Shown: positions 53,452 through 62,093 of the stretch, piece after piece | Layout of the letters: every line of letters starts with the position of its first letter | How positions within the stretch are numbered: position 1 is the stretch's first letter | Assembly (NCBI GenBank): GCA_036504895.1 | Contig: DASXUJ010000075.1 | Span: 28,043 to 92,042, forward strand | Length of the DNA: 64,000 bases | Reading direction: 5' to 3' | From: Syntrophorhabdaceae bacterium | GTDB taxonomy: Bacteria; Desulfobacterota; Syntrophorhabdia; Syntrophorhabdales; Syntrophorhabdaceae | Made by a program: the position numbers and the translations under genes | Notes under the pieces: generated by a model | What the model was told of the DNA's origin: nothing | The model's input: the letters and a program-made list of their open reading frames with translations, nothing else | Databases searched by the model: none

Positions 53452-54240
53452 ATGGTGAAATGGGACCCTGTTCGGTATGCACAATCGTCTTCCGCTCAGG
53501 TAGCCTGGGCAAAAGAGATAGTAGAAAAACTCGACCTGACGGGAAAGGAGCATATCCTCGATCTCGGATGCGGGGACGGCAAGGTGACCGTGGAGCTTCT
53601 TAGCCACGTGCCCTCAGGCTCCGTCACCGGCATGGACAGCTCCGCCGAAATGATATCTTACGCAAAGGAAACTTATCCCCCCGAGCTTTATCCCGGCCTT
53701 TCCTTTATTCAGGCCGACGCCCGCACCTTCGCCGTTGACCGGCAGGCCCACCTCGTCTTCTCGAGTGCGGCCATCCATTGGATAGACGACCAAAAGTCCG
53801 TGCTGAAACGTGTCCATGGCGCGCTCCTGACGGGCGGAAGACTCATCGCCACCACCGGGGGAACGGGAAACGCCGCGGGGATCATTGCATCGGTAACCGA
53901 GATCACGAAAAGGCCTTTATGGGCCCCTTACTTTGCCGGGTTCGAAGCCCCTTACTTTTTTCGCGGACCTGAGGAATATTTCCAGTGGCTGAGGGCCGCC
54001 CGGCTCACACCGCTAAGGGTCGCCCTCGTTGAAAAAGAGATGGTCCACAAGGACCGCGCCGGGCTTGCCGCCTGGGTGAGGACCACCTGGATGCCTTTTA
54101 CCGAGAGGATACCGGAAGAGGGGCGGGAAGAGTTCATCAAGGAAGTAGTGGACTGCTATATCGACACCCATCCCGTGGACGAGACGGGCGCGACCCACGT
54201 GAAGATGGTCCGCCTCGAAGTGGAAGCGATCAAGGAATAG
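53452..54240 (+). CDS. Class I SAM-dependent methyltransferase
   Basis: The 262-residue protein has SAM-binding motif I ILDLGCGDGKVTVEL (residues about 36-50), the acidic GMDSSAEMISYAK (motif II region) and AAIHWIDDQ. It resembles the trans-aconitate methyltransferase group, though the substrate is unknown. It is soluble. It converges with the TRAP binding-protein gene across a hairpin. Confidence 0.85.
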   Translation: MVKWDPVRYAQSSSAQVAWAKEIVEKLDLTGKEHILDLGCGDGKVTVELLSHVPSGSVTGMDSSAEMISYAKETYPPELYPGLSFIQADARTFAVDRQAHLVFSSAAIHWIDDQKSVLKRVHGALLTGGRLIATTGGTGNAAGIIASVTEITKRPLWAPYFAGFEAPYFFRGPEEYFQWLRAARLTPLRVALVEKEMVHKDRAGLAAWVRTTWMPFTERIPEEGREEFIKEVVDCYIDTHPVDETGATHVKMVRLEVEAIKE

Positions 54241-54279
54241 AAGGGATAAGGCCCGGGTTTCCGGGCCGCGAGAGCCTTC
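54241..54279. terminator. Bidirectional hairpin between convergent genes
   Basis: GGCCCGG/CCGGGCC with a short loop lies at about 54251-54267, flanked by AGAAGG and CCTTCT, which can extend the stem. It fills the whole gap between the two stop codons. Confidence 0.6.
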
Positions 54280-54280
54280 T

Positions 54281-55348
54281 TTAGTATTCGTACGGGGTAG
54301 GCACTTTCTTTGCCTTCTCCTGGCTCTTCCAATATTCGATACGCTCCTTCACGTACGAAAACCACCCTTCAACTTCTTTGTCGCCATAACCTTTCGCAAC
54401 GAGATCCTTTTTGAATTCCGCGATGACGGGCTGGGCAGCGCTTACCCATCTGGCCGATTCCGCGTCAGTGAGAGGTACGAGCTGGCCTCCCTGGCTTTTC
54501 AGGAACTGGACCCCTTCTATCTCGATCTCATTCCATTGGACCGCCCATTTATCCTTGAAATCATTGGCGGTTTCCTGGAATATCTTCTTAATGTCCGCCG
54601 GAAGGGCGTTATACTTGTTCTTGTTCATGACTACATAGAAAGTATATGAGGTGCCGATTTTCCAGCACGTGGTGGCGTGCCTGATAAGCTCGCCGATCTT
54701 GAACCCCTTGAGCTGCTCCATGGGGCCGAAATTGCCGTCGATCACCTTTCGCCTGAGCGACTCGTAGAGGTCCACCATCTCGATCGGCATGGGAGTGGCG
54801 CCGAGGGTCTTCACCAAGTCTCCGATCCTGCCCGTGCCCCTGATTTTCAATCCCTTCAGCTCCTCCAGGTTCCGGACCGGTTTCGTCAGGGTCTGAAGCA
54901 CGGCCGGAGGAGAGGTGCTGAACATGAGAGGCACGTAATCATTCCATTCTTTGGGTTTAAACTTATCGTAAAAGTCGTTGGCCACATGGGTGCTCACGTA
55001 GGCGCTCGGCGATCCGATGGGGAGTTCCATCAGTTCCATCACGGGAAAACGGCCGCGGGAATAGGCGCAGTGGGCAAGCCCGATATCGGCGATCCCCGAG
55101 TTAACGCCTGCCGCCATCTTCGGGGCGGTGAGGAGGGTTCCTCCCGAGTAGTAGGAGATATCTACTCTTCCTCCGGTCCGTTTTCTGATCTCGTCTGCGA
55201 ACTCTTTACCGAAGATCGTGTTTTTGTGCACGACGGGGAAATAATTCGCGAACTTGAGCTTGATCGGTTCCGCTGCCTGGGCCGCGCTGAAAAAACCGGG
55301 GAAAAGCAAAAGTGCACTTACCAGAAGCCACAGTCCTTGTCTTTTCAT
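54281..55348 (-). CDS. TRAP transporter substrate-binding protein (DctP family)
   Basis: The 355-residue protein has a signal peptide (residues 1-25, ending AQA-A). The DctP fold is visible in LKFANYFPVVHKNT and the ligand-arginine region GLKIRGTGRIGDLVKTLG. It would bind an organic acid in the periplasm. No DctQ or DctM membrane subunit is nearby, so the permease is encoded elsewhere. It is last in an operon with an SDR and an acyl-adenylating ligase. Confidence 0.9.
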   Translation of the reverse strand: MKRQGLWLLVSALLLFPGFFSAAQAAEPIKLKFANYFPVVHKNTIFGKEFADEIRKRTGGRVDISYYSGGTLLTAPKMAAGVNSGIADIGLAHCAYSRGRFPVMELMELPIGSPSAYVSTHVANDFYDKFKPKEWNDYVPLMFSTSPPAVLQTLTKPVRNLEELKGLKIRGTGRIGDLVKTLGATPMPIEMVDLYESLRRKVIDGNFGPMEQLKGFKIGELIRHATTCWKIGTSYTFYVVMNKNKYNALPADIKKIFQETANDFKDKWAVQWNEIEIEGVQFLKSQGGQLVPLTDAESARWVSAAQPVIAEFKKDLVAKGYGDKEVEGWFSYVKERIEYWKSQEKAKKVPTPYEY

Positions 55349-55423
55349 TTTCTACCCCCTTTTCGCTCAATTGTGGTCGGTTCGATAACCTTTTCAGGCG
55401 CTCGATCCTTAGGGAAGCGGTTT

Positions 55424-57067
55424 TTATCCTTCGAGCTTTCTTCTGATATCCTCCTTCAAGACCTTTTTATCCGCCTTTCCTATATTGGTAAGGGGGATCT
55501 TATCGATGAACTCCACCCTTTCCGGCAGCTGGAGGACCGAAGCCCCGCAGCCCTTGAGATAGGTGATGAGCTCGCCGAAAGTGAAGGAGCCGCCCTCCCT
55601 TACCCTTATATAGGCACATATTCGTTCTCCCAGCGCCTTGTCGGGCATGCCGATTACCGCCACGTCGGCCACGTCGGGATGGGAGCTGATCAGGCGCTCG
55701 ATACCCACCGCGCTTATCGTCTCTCCGCCCCGGAGGATCGTCTCCTTGATCCTTCCGGTGATTGTAATTATCCCTTTTTCGTCCACTTTTGCCAGATCAC
55801 CGGTCTTAAAGAAACCTTCGGAAGTAAAGGTCAGCTTATTATCCTCCGCTGATTTAAAATAACCGGTGAAGATATTAGGTCCTTTCACGGTGAGTTCGCC
55901 TTCATGGCCCGGCGGCGCCTCCTCACCGTATTGGTCGAGGATCCTTATCTCGGCATAGGGGCAGTCCTTTTTTCCGACCGTGGTGCAGACCGTCATGAGG
56001 TCCATGGAGAGCCGGGTCATTGCCCCCGGGCCCTCGGCGGAGCCGAAGGCATTGACGAATTTGCAGCCCAGCCTGTCGTAGATGCTCTGGACGAGCTCCG
56101 GGGTGCTCGGCGCGCCGCCCGCGTAAATCTTTCTTAACGAGCTGAGGTCATACTCTTTCAGGTTTTCGAGGCCCACCATCCGCTGGACCAGGGCGGGCAC
56201 TGTGGGAAAAGCGGTAACCCTCTCTCTTTCAATCACCTTGCAGATATCCGCGGCCTCGGTGGAATCGGTAAGCACATATTTGGCGAAGTTGAAAAATGCA
56301 CCCCCCACCCCGTTGTGCATGGCCTGTGCATGGCTCACGGGCGCAACGGTGAGGACCACGTCGTCGCTTGTCATTTCCCACGCCCGTGAATGATATTCAA
56401 CGCTTGCGATATAGTCATTATGAGTCCTGGGCACTGCCTTGGGAAGACCTGTGGTGCCCCCGGTGAGGAGTATCATCGATACCTCCATGGGGTCCGGCCG
56501 CCTTGCCTTAAGGGCCGCTACGTTCTCTTTGGAGAGGTTTACCTTCTCTATGAGGGTCTCGAGTGGAATAAACTCATCATGATCCGGCGATCTCACCGAT
56601 ATGAGGCGGGTAAGGTCTTTATACTCCTCCCTGACTCTCGCGAGCATGGGAAGGAATTCGATGTTCCTGTATCGTGCAGGCCCTATCCACGCGGTGGGAT
56701 GGGTAAGACCGCAGACGTGCATGATTTCCGCAAGGCCGTGGCGGGCAATGAGCAGGACGGGGATAGCCCCGATTTTTTGAAGGGCAAAGAAAGTGACCAC
56801 GTATTCGTGCCAGTTGGGGATCTGGACGAGCACGAAATCCTTCTCCCCTATTCCGAGGTCCATGAAGCCTATTGCCAGGCGGTCCACCTTTTGGCGTAGC
56901 TCTTCATAGGTGAGACGGGACGTATCGTCGACGAGACCTACCTTATCGGGATAAAGGTCGGTTGCCTTGTCGAACATATCGCCCCATGTGAGGCCCAGCC
57001 AATACCGGTATTTGGTGTACCTTTCCGCGTCTTGGGGTCTGTAATGCTCGAATCCTTCTATGGCCAT
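55424..57067 (-). CDS. Acyl-adenylating ligase, EntE/DhbE-like
   Basis: This 547-residue AMP-binding enzyme carries the P-loop MILLTGGTTGLPKAVPRTHND, the adenylate-binding NAFGSAEG and TGDLAKVDEKGIITITGR, and the C-terminal catalytic Lys in LTNIGKADKKVLKEDI. The overall pattern is close to 2,3-dihydroxybenzoate-AMP ligases and CoA ligases of aryl acids. In an anaerobe a CoA ligase for an aromatic or branched acid imported by the TRAP system is plausible. It follows the SDR gene by 60 bases. Confidence 0.88.
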   Translation of the reverse strand: MAIEGFEHYRPQDAERYTKYRYWLGLTWGDMFDKATDLYPDKVGLVDDTSRLTYEELRQKVDRLAIGFMDLGIGEKDFVLVQIPNWHEYVVTFFALQKIGAIPVLLIARHGLAEIMHVCGLTHPTAWIGPARYRNIEFLPMLARVREEYKDLTRLISVRSPDHDEFIPLETLIEKVNLSKENVAALKARRPDPMEVSMILLTGGTTGLPKAVPRTHNDYIASVEYHSRAWEMTSDDVVLTVAPVSHAQAMHNGVGGAFFNFAKYVLTDSTEAADICKVIERERVTAFPTVPALVQRMVGLENLKEYDLSSLRKIYAGGAPSTPELVQSIYDRLGCKFVNAFGSAEGPGAMTRLSMDLMTVCTTVGKKDCPYAEIRILDQYGEEAPPGHEGELTVKGPNIFTGYFKSAEDNKLTFTSEGFFKTGDLAKVDEKGIITITGRIKETILRGGETISAVGIERLISSHPDVADVAVIGMPDKALGERICAYIRVREGGSFTFGELITYLKGCGASVLQLPERVEFIDKIPLTNIGKADKKVLKEDIRRKLEG

Positions 57068-57126
57068 GGAAACCTCCCCTGGAAAAGGATAGTCGCGCTA
57101 AAATACGAAAAGATCGAGGCCGCCCA

Positions 57127-57858
57127 TCAGTTCATGACCGCGCCCGTCATATAGGAAGCCCGGTCGGAGACTACGTAGGCCACGGCATCGGCGATCTCCC
57201 CGGGGGCCGCGGGCCTCCGGAAGGCCGTCCTCCTTTCGATGGCCTGGCGCGCCGACTCGGGAAGCTGATCGTGGCAATCGGTGGCCGATATTCCGACGAG
57301 TACACTGTTGGCCGTAATATTAAATCTCGCCCCCTCCAGGGCAGCGGACTTTGCAAGGGCGATAAGCCCTGCCTTGGCAGCCCCGTAACTCGACTGCCCG
57401 GCGCCGCCCATCACACCCGCCACGGAGGTGATATTGACGATCCGGCCATACTTGCCGGCGCACATCGAGGCCCACGCCTGCTTAATGCAGTAAAAGGCGG
57501 AATTGAGGCAGAGCTTCACCTCATAATCCCACTCTTCGACCGTAGTCTTTGCGATACTGATATTGTGGCCCATAAGGGCCGCATTATTCACGAGGATATT
57601 CACGTGACCCAGCCCTGCCCCTATTTCGGCAAAACCTTTCGCCACGTCCGCGGCGTTACTTGCATCCATCTCCACCGCCATGGACCGTCTTCCCAGCGCC
57701 TTGATCTCCTCCGCGACCGCCCGAGCGCCCTCCATGTGGTGAAAGCCCGTTACTACCACGTCAGCGCCGTCTCGCGCGAGTGCAAGGGCGGAATACCTTC
57801 CGATACCTTTGGGCATTGAAGCGCCCGTAAACAGTGCCAGTTTTCCTTCCAAAGACAT
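57127..57858 (-). CDS. Short-chain dehydrogenase/reductase
   Basis: The protein is 243 residues from the Met at 57858, which has GGAGG five bases before it and the typical SDR opening MSLEGKLALFTGAS. A longer frame to 57915 lacks these. The NAD(P) Gly motif is TGASMPKGIG, NNAA is present as NILVNNAALMG, and the catalytic Ser-Tyr-Lys is in ITSVAGVMGGAGQSSYGAAK. The substrate is unknown. It is first in an operon with the ligase and the TRAP protein, and a folded leader precedes it. Confidence 0.9.
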   Translation of the reverse strand: MSLEGKLALFTGASMPKGIGRYSALALARDGADVVVTGFHHMEGARAVAEEIKALGRRSMAVEMDASNAADVAKGFAEIGAGLGHVNILVNNAALMGHNISIAKTTVEEWDYEVKLCLNSAFYCIKQAWASMCAGKYGRIVNITSVAGVMGGAGQSSYGAAKAGLIALAKSAALEGARFNITANSVLVGISATDCHDQLPESARQAIERRTAFRRPAAPGEIADAVAYVVSDRASYMTGAVMN

Positions 57859-57913
57859 GGGAACCTCCGCGGGGTAATTTAATGTAAGCCTTTCAAGACC
57901 GGTTTTCTTCATC

Positions 57914-58050
57914 AAATACTCCCGTCAAGGACAGGACGGGAGTATTTCGAGAGAACCGCCTTGCGGCACGTATATAGGGACAGGTCCTCTCATTCAGGCG
58001 TGCACCCCCTCGATCCAATGTGCCGTCCGGCCTGAATTAGGTTCTCTCGA
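57914..58050 (-). promoter_or_regulatory. Folded leader RNA candidate upstream of the SDR operon
   Basis: TCGAGAGAACC at 57947-57957 pairs with GGTTCTCTCGA at 58040-58050, 82 bases apart. Between them ATTCAGGC pairs with GCCTGAAT, and a GCC-TTGC-GGC hairpin is also present, giving a possible three-way junction. Directly after it, in the minus-strand sense, a 13-bp stem (57914-57926 with 57935-57947) looks like a terminator or switch hairpin. The arrangement of promoter, junction, hairpin and gene is that of a riboswitch, but I do not recognise the class. Confidence 0.5.
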
Positions 58051-58078
58051 TGAAACTCTAGTTTGCTCTATAAGACCA

Positions 58079-58107
58079 TTGTTAGCATTCTGATGGTATA
58101 TTGTCAA
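58079..58107 (-). promoter_or_regulatory. Promoter for the SDR operon
   Basis: On the minus strand TTGACA (58107-58102) and TAACAA (58084-58079) are 17 bases apart. The predicted start of transcription leaves a leader of roughly 210 bases before the SDR start codon, containing the folded element. Confidence 0.5.
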
Positions 58108-58197
58108 GTGAAACTTCAAGAATGGGGTAAATCTGTCGTGGATTCGCACTACGGCGGATATTGATATTTCTTGTGTGGGGATTCGTGTCTGCGGTGG

Positions 58198-58221
58198 AGA
58201 GGGGACCCGCAGGTCCCCTCT
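58198..58221 (-). terminator. Hairpin after the aminotransferase gene
   Basis: AGAGGGGACC pairs perfectly with GGTCCCCTCT around a CGCA loop, seven bases past the minus-strand stop codon. There is no clear U tract. Confidence 0.6.
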
Positions 58222-58227
58222 TATCGG

Positions 58228-59484
58228 CTATTTCTTGTATTTTTCTTTCACATAGGCCATGGCTTCGTCCATTGCGTTTACGGTAATATCGAGGTCTTCT
58301 TCGGTATGACGATAGGCGATATAGCCGTGGTGGTGAGGGGTAAAGAAGATGCCCCTTCTTATAAGCTGGATGAAAAAGTCGTCTCTCTTCCCCTTATGGT
58401 CTCCTGATTCTTCTCGTTTAAAGGTAACGAAGAACATGGGTGCCACACCGCTCAGCTCGGCGCCGCAGTCATACTTATCTATTATAGCCTGGATTCTCGC
58501 GAGAAGCCGGCCGCCTTTTTCCCAGATATTACCCAGTACGTTATCTCTTTCAAGGATCTCGATGGTTTTAAGGGCAGCAATATAGCCGTCGCTGTTCGGG
58601 AAAAAGGTGGAGGAGATAAAGAGTTTGTGAGCCGCCGCCATCATGACCTCTTCCTTTCCGGTTACCACGCTGATGGCATACCCATTCGCCATGCCTTTGC
58701 CGAGGACGACGAGGTCGGGGCTCACCTTGTAGCGCTCCTGCGCTCCTCCCATAGAGAGCCGGAACCCCGTGCGGACTTCATCAAAAATGAGGATGGAGCC
58801 GTATCTCCGGGTAATATCACGGACCCCTTCCAGGAAACCCGCCTGGGGCTCTTCCATCTTCTGGTGAAGGGGATGACCGAAAGGCGTCATGATCACCGCC
58901 GCAGTCTCGCTGCCGTGTTTCCTCATCAGCTCCTCGAGCTGAGGGAGATTATTGTATCTGAACTCGAAGATATCTTCGTACAGCTTTTCGGGTATTCCCC
59001 CTTTCATCTCCACGCACCAGTCGTGCCAGCCGTGGTATCCGCACCGTATCACCTTGGTCCTGCCTGTGTGCGCCCGCGCGATACGGACCGCCGCGGTCGT
59101 GGCGTCGGAGCCGGTCTTCAGGAATACGCTCGTCTCCGAACAGGGGACCATCTCCCTCAGTTTTTTCGCAAGCTCGTTCTGATACCGCTGAGTAAGGGTA
59201 AAACAGAAGCCTTTATTCTTTATCTGGCTTATGACCGCGTCATCGACTTCCTCTTCTCTGTATCCGAGGATTATAGGGCCGTAGCCGCAGAGGAAATCGA
59301 TATACTCGTTGCCGTCTACGTCGATGAGCCTGGCGCCTTTCCCGGATTCCAGGAATATTGGGTATTCCCCTTCGATAAAGTCGCTCGGTTTTCGTGCCCC
59401 AAGGACGCCCCCGGGGACGAGCCCTTTCGCCTCTTCAAAAAGTTCGACGCTTTTTGTTATGTTCAGCTTCTTCACTTCTTTCAT
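58228..59484 (-). CDS. Class III aminotransferase, glutamate-1-semialdehyde-aminomutase-like
   Basis: The 418-residue PLP enzyme has the cofactor Lys in LVVLGKGMANGYAIS, the conserved LIFDEVRTGFR (Asp binding the pyridine nitrogen) and TGSDATTAAVRIARAHTGR. It is similar to HemL, but the surroundings hold no haem genes, so it more likely acts on an amino acid or amine in the local pathway. It lies downstream of the saccharopine-dehydrogenase-like gene on the same strand. Confidence 0.88.
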   Translation of the reverse strand: MKEVKKLNITKSVELFEEAKGLVPGGVLGARKPSDFIEGEYPIFLESGKGARLIDVDGNEYIDFLCGYGPIILGYREEEVDDAVISQIKNKGFCFTLTQRYQNELAKKLREMVPCSETSVFLKTGSDATTAAVRIARAHTGRTKVIRCGYHGWHDWCVEMKGGIPEKLYEDIFEFRYNNLPQLEELMRKHGSETAAVIMTPFGHPLHQKMEEPQAGFLEGVRDITRRYGSILIFDEVRTGFRLSMGGAQERYKVSPDLVVLGKGMANGYAISVVTGKEEVMMAAAHKLFISSTFFPNSDGYIAALKTIEILERDNVLGNIWEKGGRLLARIQAIIDKYDCGAELSGVAPMFFVTFKREESGDHKGKRDDFFIQLIRRGIFFTPHHHGYIAYRHTEEDLDITVNAMDEAMAYVKEKYKK

Positions 59485-59565
59485 AGAGACTCTCCTTCAA
59501 TTTTTTTGACGACGGGCAGTTGTCTGTTGCCATATGTCCCCGGTGAAGGCTCCATCCGGCCCGGC

Positions 59566-60708
59566 TTACACCATGAGGAGGGATTCGATTGTTTCCGTCT
59601 GATGAATTTTCGCCCCCCTCTGAATCAGGGCTGCAAGGAACTTCTTCGGCTCTACACACCCTTCGGGGGCGACGACGCCTTTTTCGGTGATCTCACGGGC
59701 ATCGAGCATAAGGGCTGCAATCGCTGCGGGAAGTCCCGTGCCCGGCGCCATCCTTCCCACGATATCGGCGGTATAGGTCACTTTCATCCCCTGCCTCTCG
59801 CCCCTCACGATCACTTTGAGACCCGAGGCAAAGGGGCCGTTGTCTCTCCCTTTGGGGATGGTCTCCCACATTTTAAGAGCGAGATCGTAGGGCGTTACCT
59901 TGACGCCCTTCACCTCTATTGGCTCTTTGCCGAGGAAACCCGTCTCCTTCTGCTCTTTTATGAGCTCATCCACCCATCCCGGAATGAGGGCGCCCTTGAT
60001 CACCACATTCTTCACGCCTTTTATATATTTAGGGATAGTGAGAGGCTGAGGGTGTCCTACATAGCGGAGCGCACAGGTGCCAAGAGGCTCCAGGAAACCG
60101 GCAGTCTCTACCTCGGCCCCGCCTTCTACATATTGGAGCGAGCCATCGAGGTACTGGGGGATCTTCCCGAGGGTCATGTGCAGGCTGTGGTCCCAGGCGG
60201 CCCCGGCAAGCTCGGCGATACTCACGACCCAGTAGAGGGCGACATCGTCGACACGGTCGAGCTGGTCGGCGTACCACTTGACGATCACGTTGTTGGTGCC
60301 CGGATCGGAGCCCATGCCGGTAAGGACGGTGATACCCGCCTCTTTCGCGGCCTTGTCTATATCGGATTTAAAGAGGATATCGGTTGCCTCGTAATCATCG
60401 CAAATATCTATATAATTTACCTTCGCCTCCACGGCGGCCTTCGCAACCGCCACGGCAGTCTTATAGAAAGGGCCCGCGCAATTGACGACCACGTCCACGC
60501 CGCGAATCGCCTTCACCATGCCGGCATGGTCGTTTACATCAACCTTGATGAGCGATATCTTCTTGCTTGCCTTCAGCTTCTCCTGTACCCTTTCGGGGTC
60601 AATATTGATATCTCCCAAAACTACCCGCGTGATCTGCTCCTGTTTGATGAGGTCCCGCGCGACCCCCTGTCCCATGCCCCCTGTTCCGCCGATTATCAAT
60701 GCCTCCAT
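59566..60708 (-). CDS. Saccharopine-dehydrogenase-family oxidoreductase
   Basis: The 380-residue protein has an N-terminal Rossmann site ALIIGGTGGMGQGVARDL (residues 3-20) and the family motif GMGSDPGTNNVIVKWYA near 134-150. Members use saccharopine-like substrates or make opines. It is unlike the carboxyspermidine enzyme at 13388. AGGAGG precedes the ATG. Together with the aminotransferase and the M24 enzyme it suggests handling of an N-substituted amino acid. Confidence 0.85.
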   Translation of the reverse strand: MEALIIGGTGGMGQGVARDLIKQEQITRVVLGDINIDPERVQEKLKASKKISLIKVDVNDHAGMVKAIRGVDVVVNCAGPFYKTAVAVAKAAVEAKVNYIDICDDYEATDILFKSDIDKAAKEAGITVLTGMGSDPGTNNVIVKWYADQLDRVDDVALYWVVSIAELAGAAWDHSLHMTLGKIPQYLDGSLQYVEGGAEVETAGFLEPLGTCALRYVGHPQPLTIPKYIKGVKNVVIKGALIPGWVDELIKEQKETGFLGKEPIEVKGVKVTPYDLALKMWETIPKGRDNGPFASGLKVIVRGERQGMKVTYTADIVGRMAPGTGLPAAIAALMLDAREITEKGVVAPEGCVEPKKFLAALIQRGAKIHQTETIESLLMV

Positions 60709-60821
60709 TCGCCCTCCTAGTATTGCATACGGTATACCATAATAATAAAAGAATGTTATCTCAAATATGGAGAGCTGTCAAACAAAAAAGACGTGCTCCG
60801 GGGAAGGCGGACTGCCTCTTT

Positions 60822-62024
60822 TCAGAGGCGGACGATTTCGAAAGAGTCTCCGGTTATTCTTTCGAGCCGTCGCGGCCCCACCTTCACGTCGATCTCTATT
60901 CCGATTGCTCCATGAGGAGGAAGGACGAATTTAGGCTCGAAGGCGAAGACCATTCCTTCTTCGAGGATTGTGCCGTGCCGTGCGGTGATGAAGGGCAATT
61001 CGTTAATTTCAAGACCGAGGCCGTGACCGATAAAAGAGACCTGCCCTTCTCCGCTGCCCATAAAATAGTGTTCAAGACCTGCGTTTTTCACAATGCGGAG
61101 CGCCCTCGCGTAGAGGTCCCTGCAATCGACCCCGGGGGCGCCGTAGGAGAGGAGGTCTTCCAGGATCTCGTGAGCCGCGTCATAAGGCTTTCTGAAAAGC
61201 TCTTGAAGCTCTCCCACCACGAAGACCCTCGTCTCGTCCGTGGTATAGCCGTGATATCCTCCCCCATAATCGATGGTGACAGGGACCCCCTTCTCGACCT
61301 TCTTGAAGGATGAGCCGATAGGGACCGCGGGCGTGACACCCATCCCCGTGATGGGCGAATCGGCGTAGGTCGTGGTTATGGCGCTGCTAAAGCCGGCCTG
61401 GACAGTAATCGTCATCATCTCCTGGTTTATCCCCCGCATCCGGAGAAACCCCTGATGGCCCAGCCTCCTGCCTTCGGCGGTAAGGGCAGCATCGATCTCA
61501 AGCTCCGTAATCCCTTCCCTGATCACATCCTTTGCCTTTTCGAAGACACGGGTCATGATGGAGCCGGACTTTCCGATCTGATCCAGCTCGAAAGGGCTCT
61601 TTATTGCTCTCAGTTCTTTCACGGAAGGGGCAACATCCGCGTGGCGGGTAAAGCCGAGGAGGCCCTTCAGTCGCTCGTAAAGCGCCACGGGGAGAACATC
61701 AAGCTCGAGCCCCGCGACACCTTTAATGATCCCTTCCTTCTTCAGGATTTCAGCGCCCTCCCTGTCGCTCCCCACCGTGATGAAGGGCAACGGCGTCTCG
61801 GCCCTTGCCCTTTCAACGCTTTTTTCTATCAGAAGAATGGGGTCCCGGCCAGGCGCTACGGCAAGGACGCCTTTCTGCAGGGTACCCGTAAAATAATACT
61901 TATCCACATTCTGGCAGATAAGGGCAAAGTCGATCCCTTCATCCGCCATACGCTTCTTCAGGCAGTCAATTCTGCCGCGAATCTCCTCCTGAGGCACCGT
62001 TTCACACGGTTCATTTTCATTCAT
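60822..62024 (-). CDS. M24-family hydrolase (Xaa-Pro peptidase / creatinase-like)
   Basis: The 400-residue protein has a creatinase N-domain and a C-terminal pita-bread domain. Metal ligands are visible as the two Asp of TIDYGGGYHGYTTDE, His in FIGHGLGLEINELP, Glu in AFEPKFVLPP and Glu in IGIEIDV. All five are kept, so it should be an active metallohydrolase such as a proline dipeptidase rather than the metal-free creatinase. Confidence 0.88.
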   Translation of the reverse strand: MNENEPCETVPQEEIRGRIDCLKKRMADEGIDFALICQNVDKYYFTGTLQKGVLAVAPGRDPILLIEKSVERARAETPLPFITVGSDREGAEILKKEGIIKGVAGLELDVLPVALYERLKGLLGFTRHADVAPSVKELRAIKSPFELDQIGKSGSIMTRVFEKAKDVIREGITELEIDAALTAEGRRLGHQGFLRMRGINQEMMTITVQAGFSSAITTTYADSPITGMGVTPAVPIGSSFKKVEKGVPVTIDYGGGYHGYTTDETRVFVVGELQELFRKPYDAAHEILEDLLSYGAPGVDCRDLYARALRIVKNAGLEHYFMGSGEGQVSFIGHGLGLEINELPFITARHGTILEEGMVFAFEPKFVLPPHGAIGIEIDVKVGPRRLERITGDSFEIVRL

Positions 62025-62093
62025 GGATTTGGGTCTCCCGGATCATATGGTATCAGCACGGGCACCGTCGCGGCCATAACTCATGCTTCCCTC

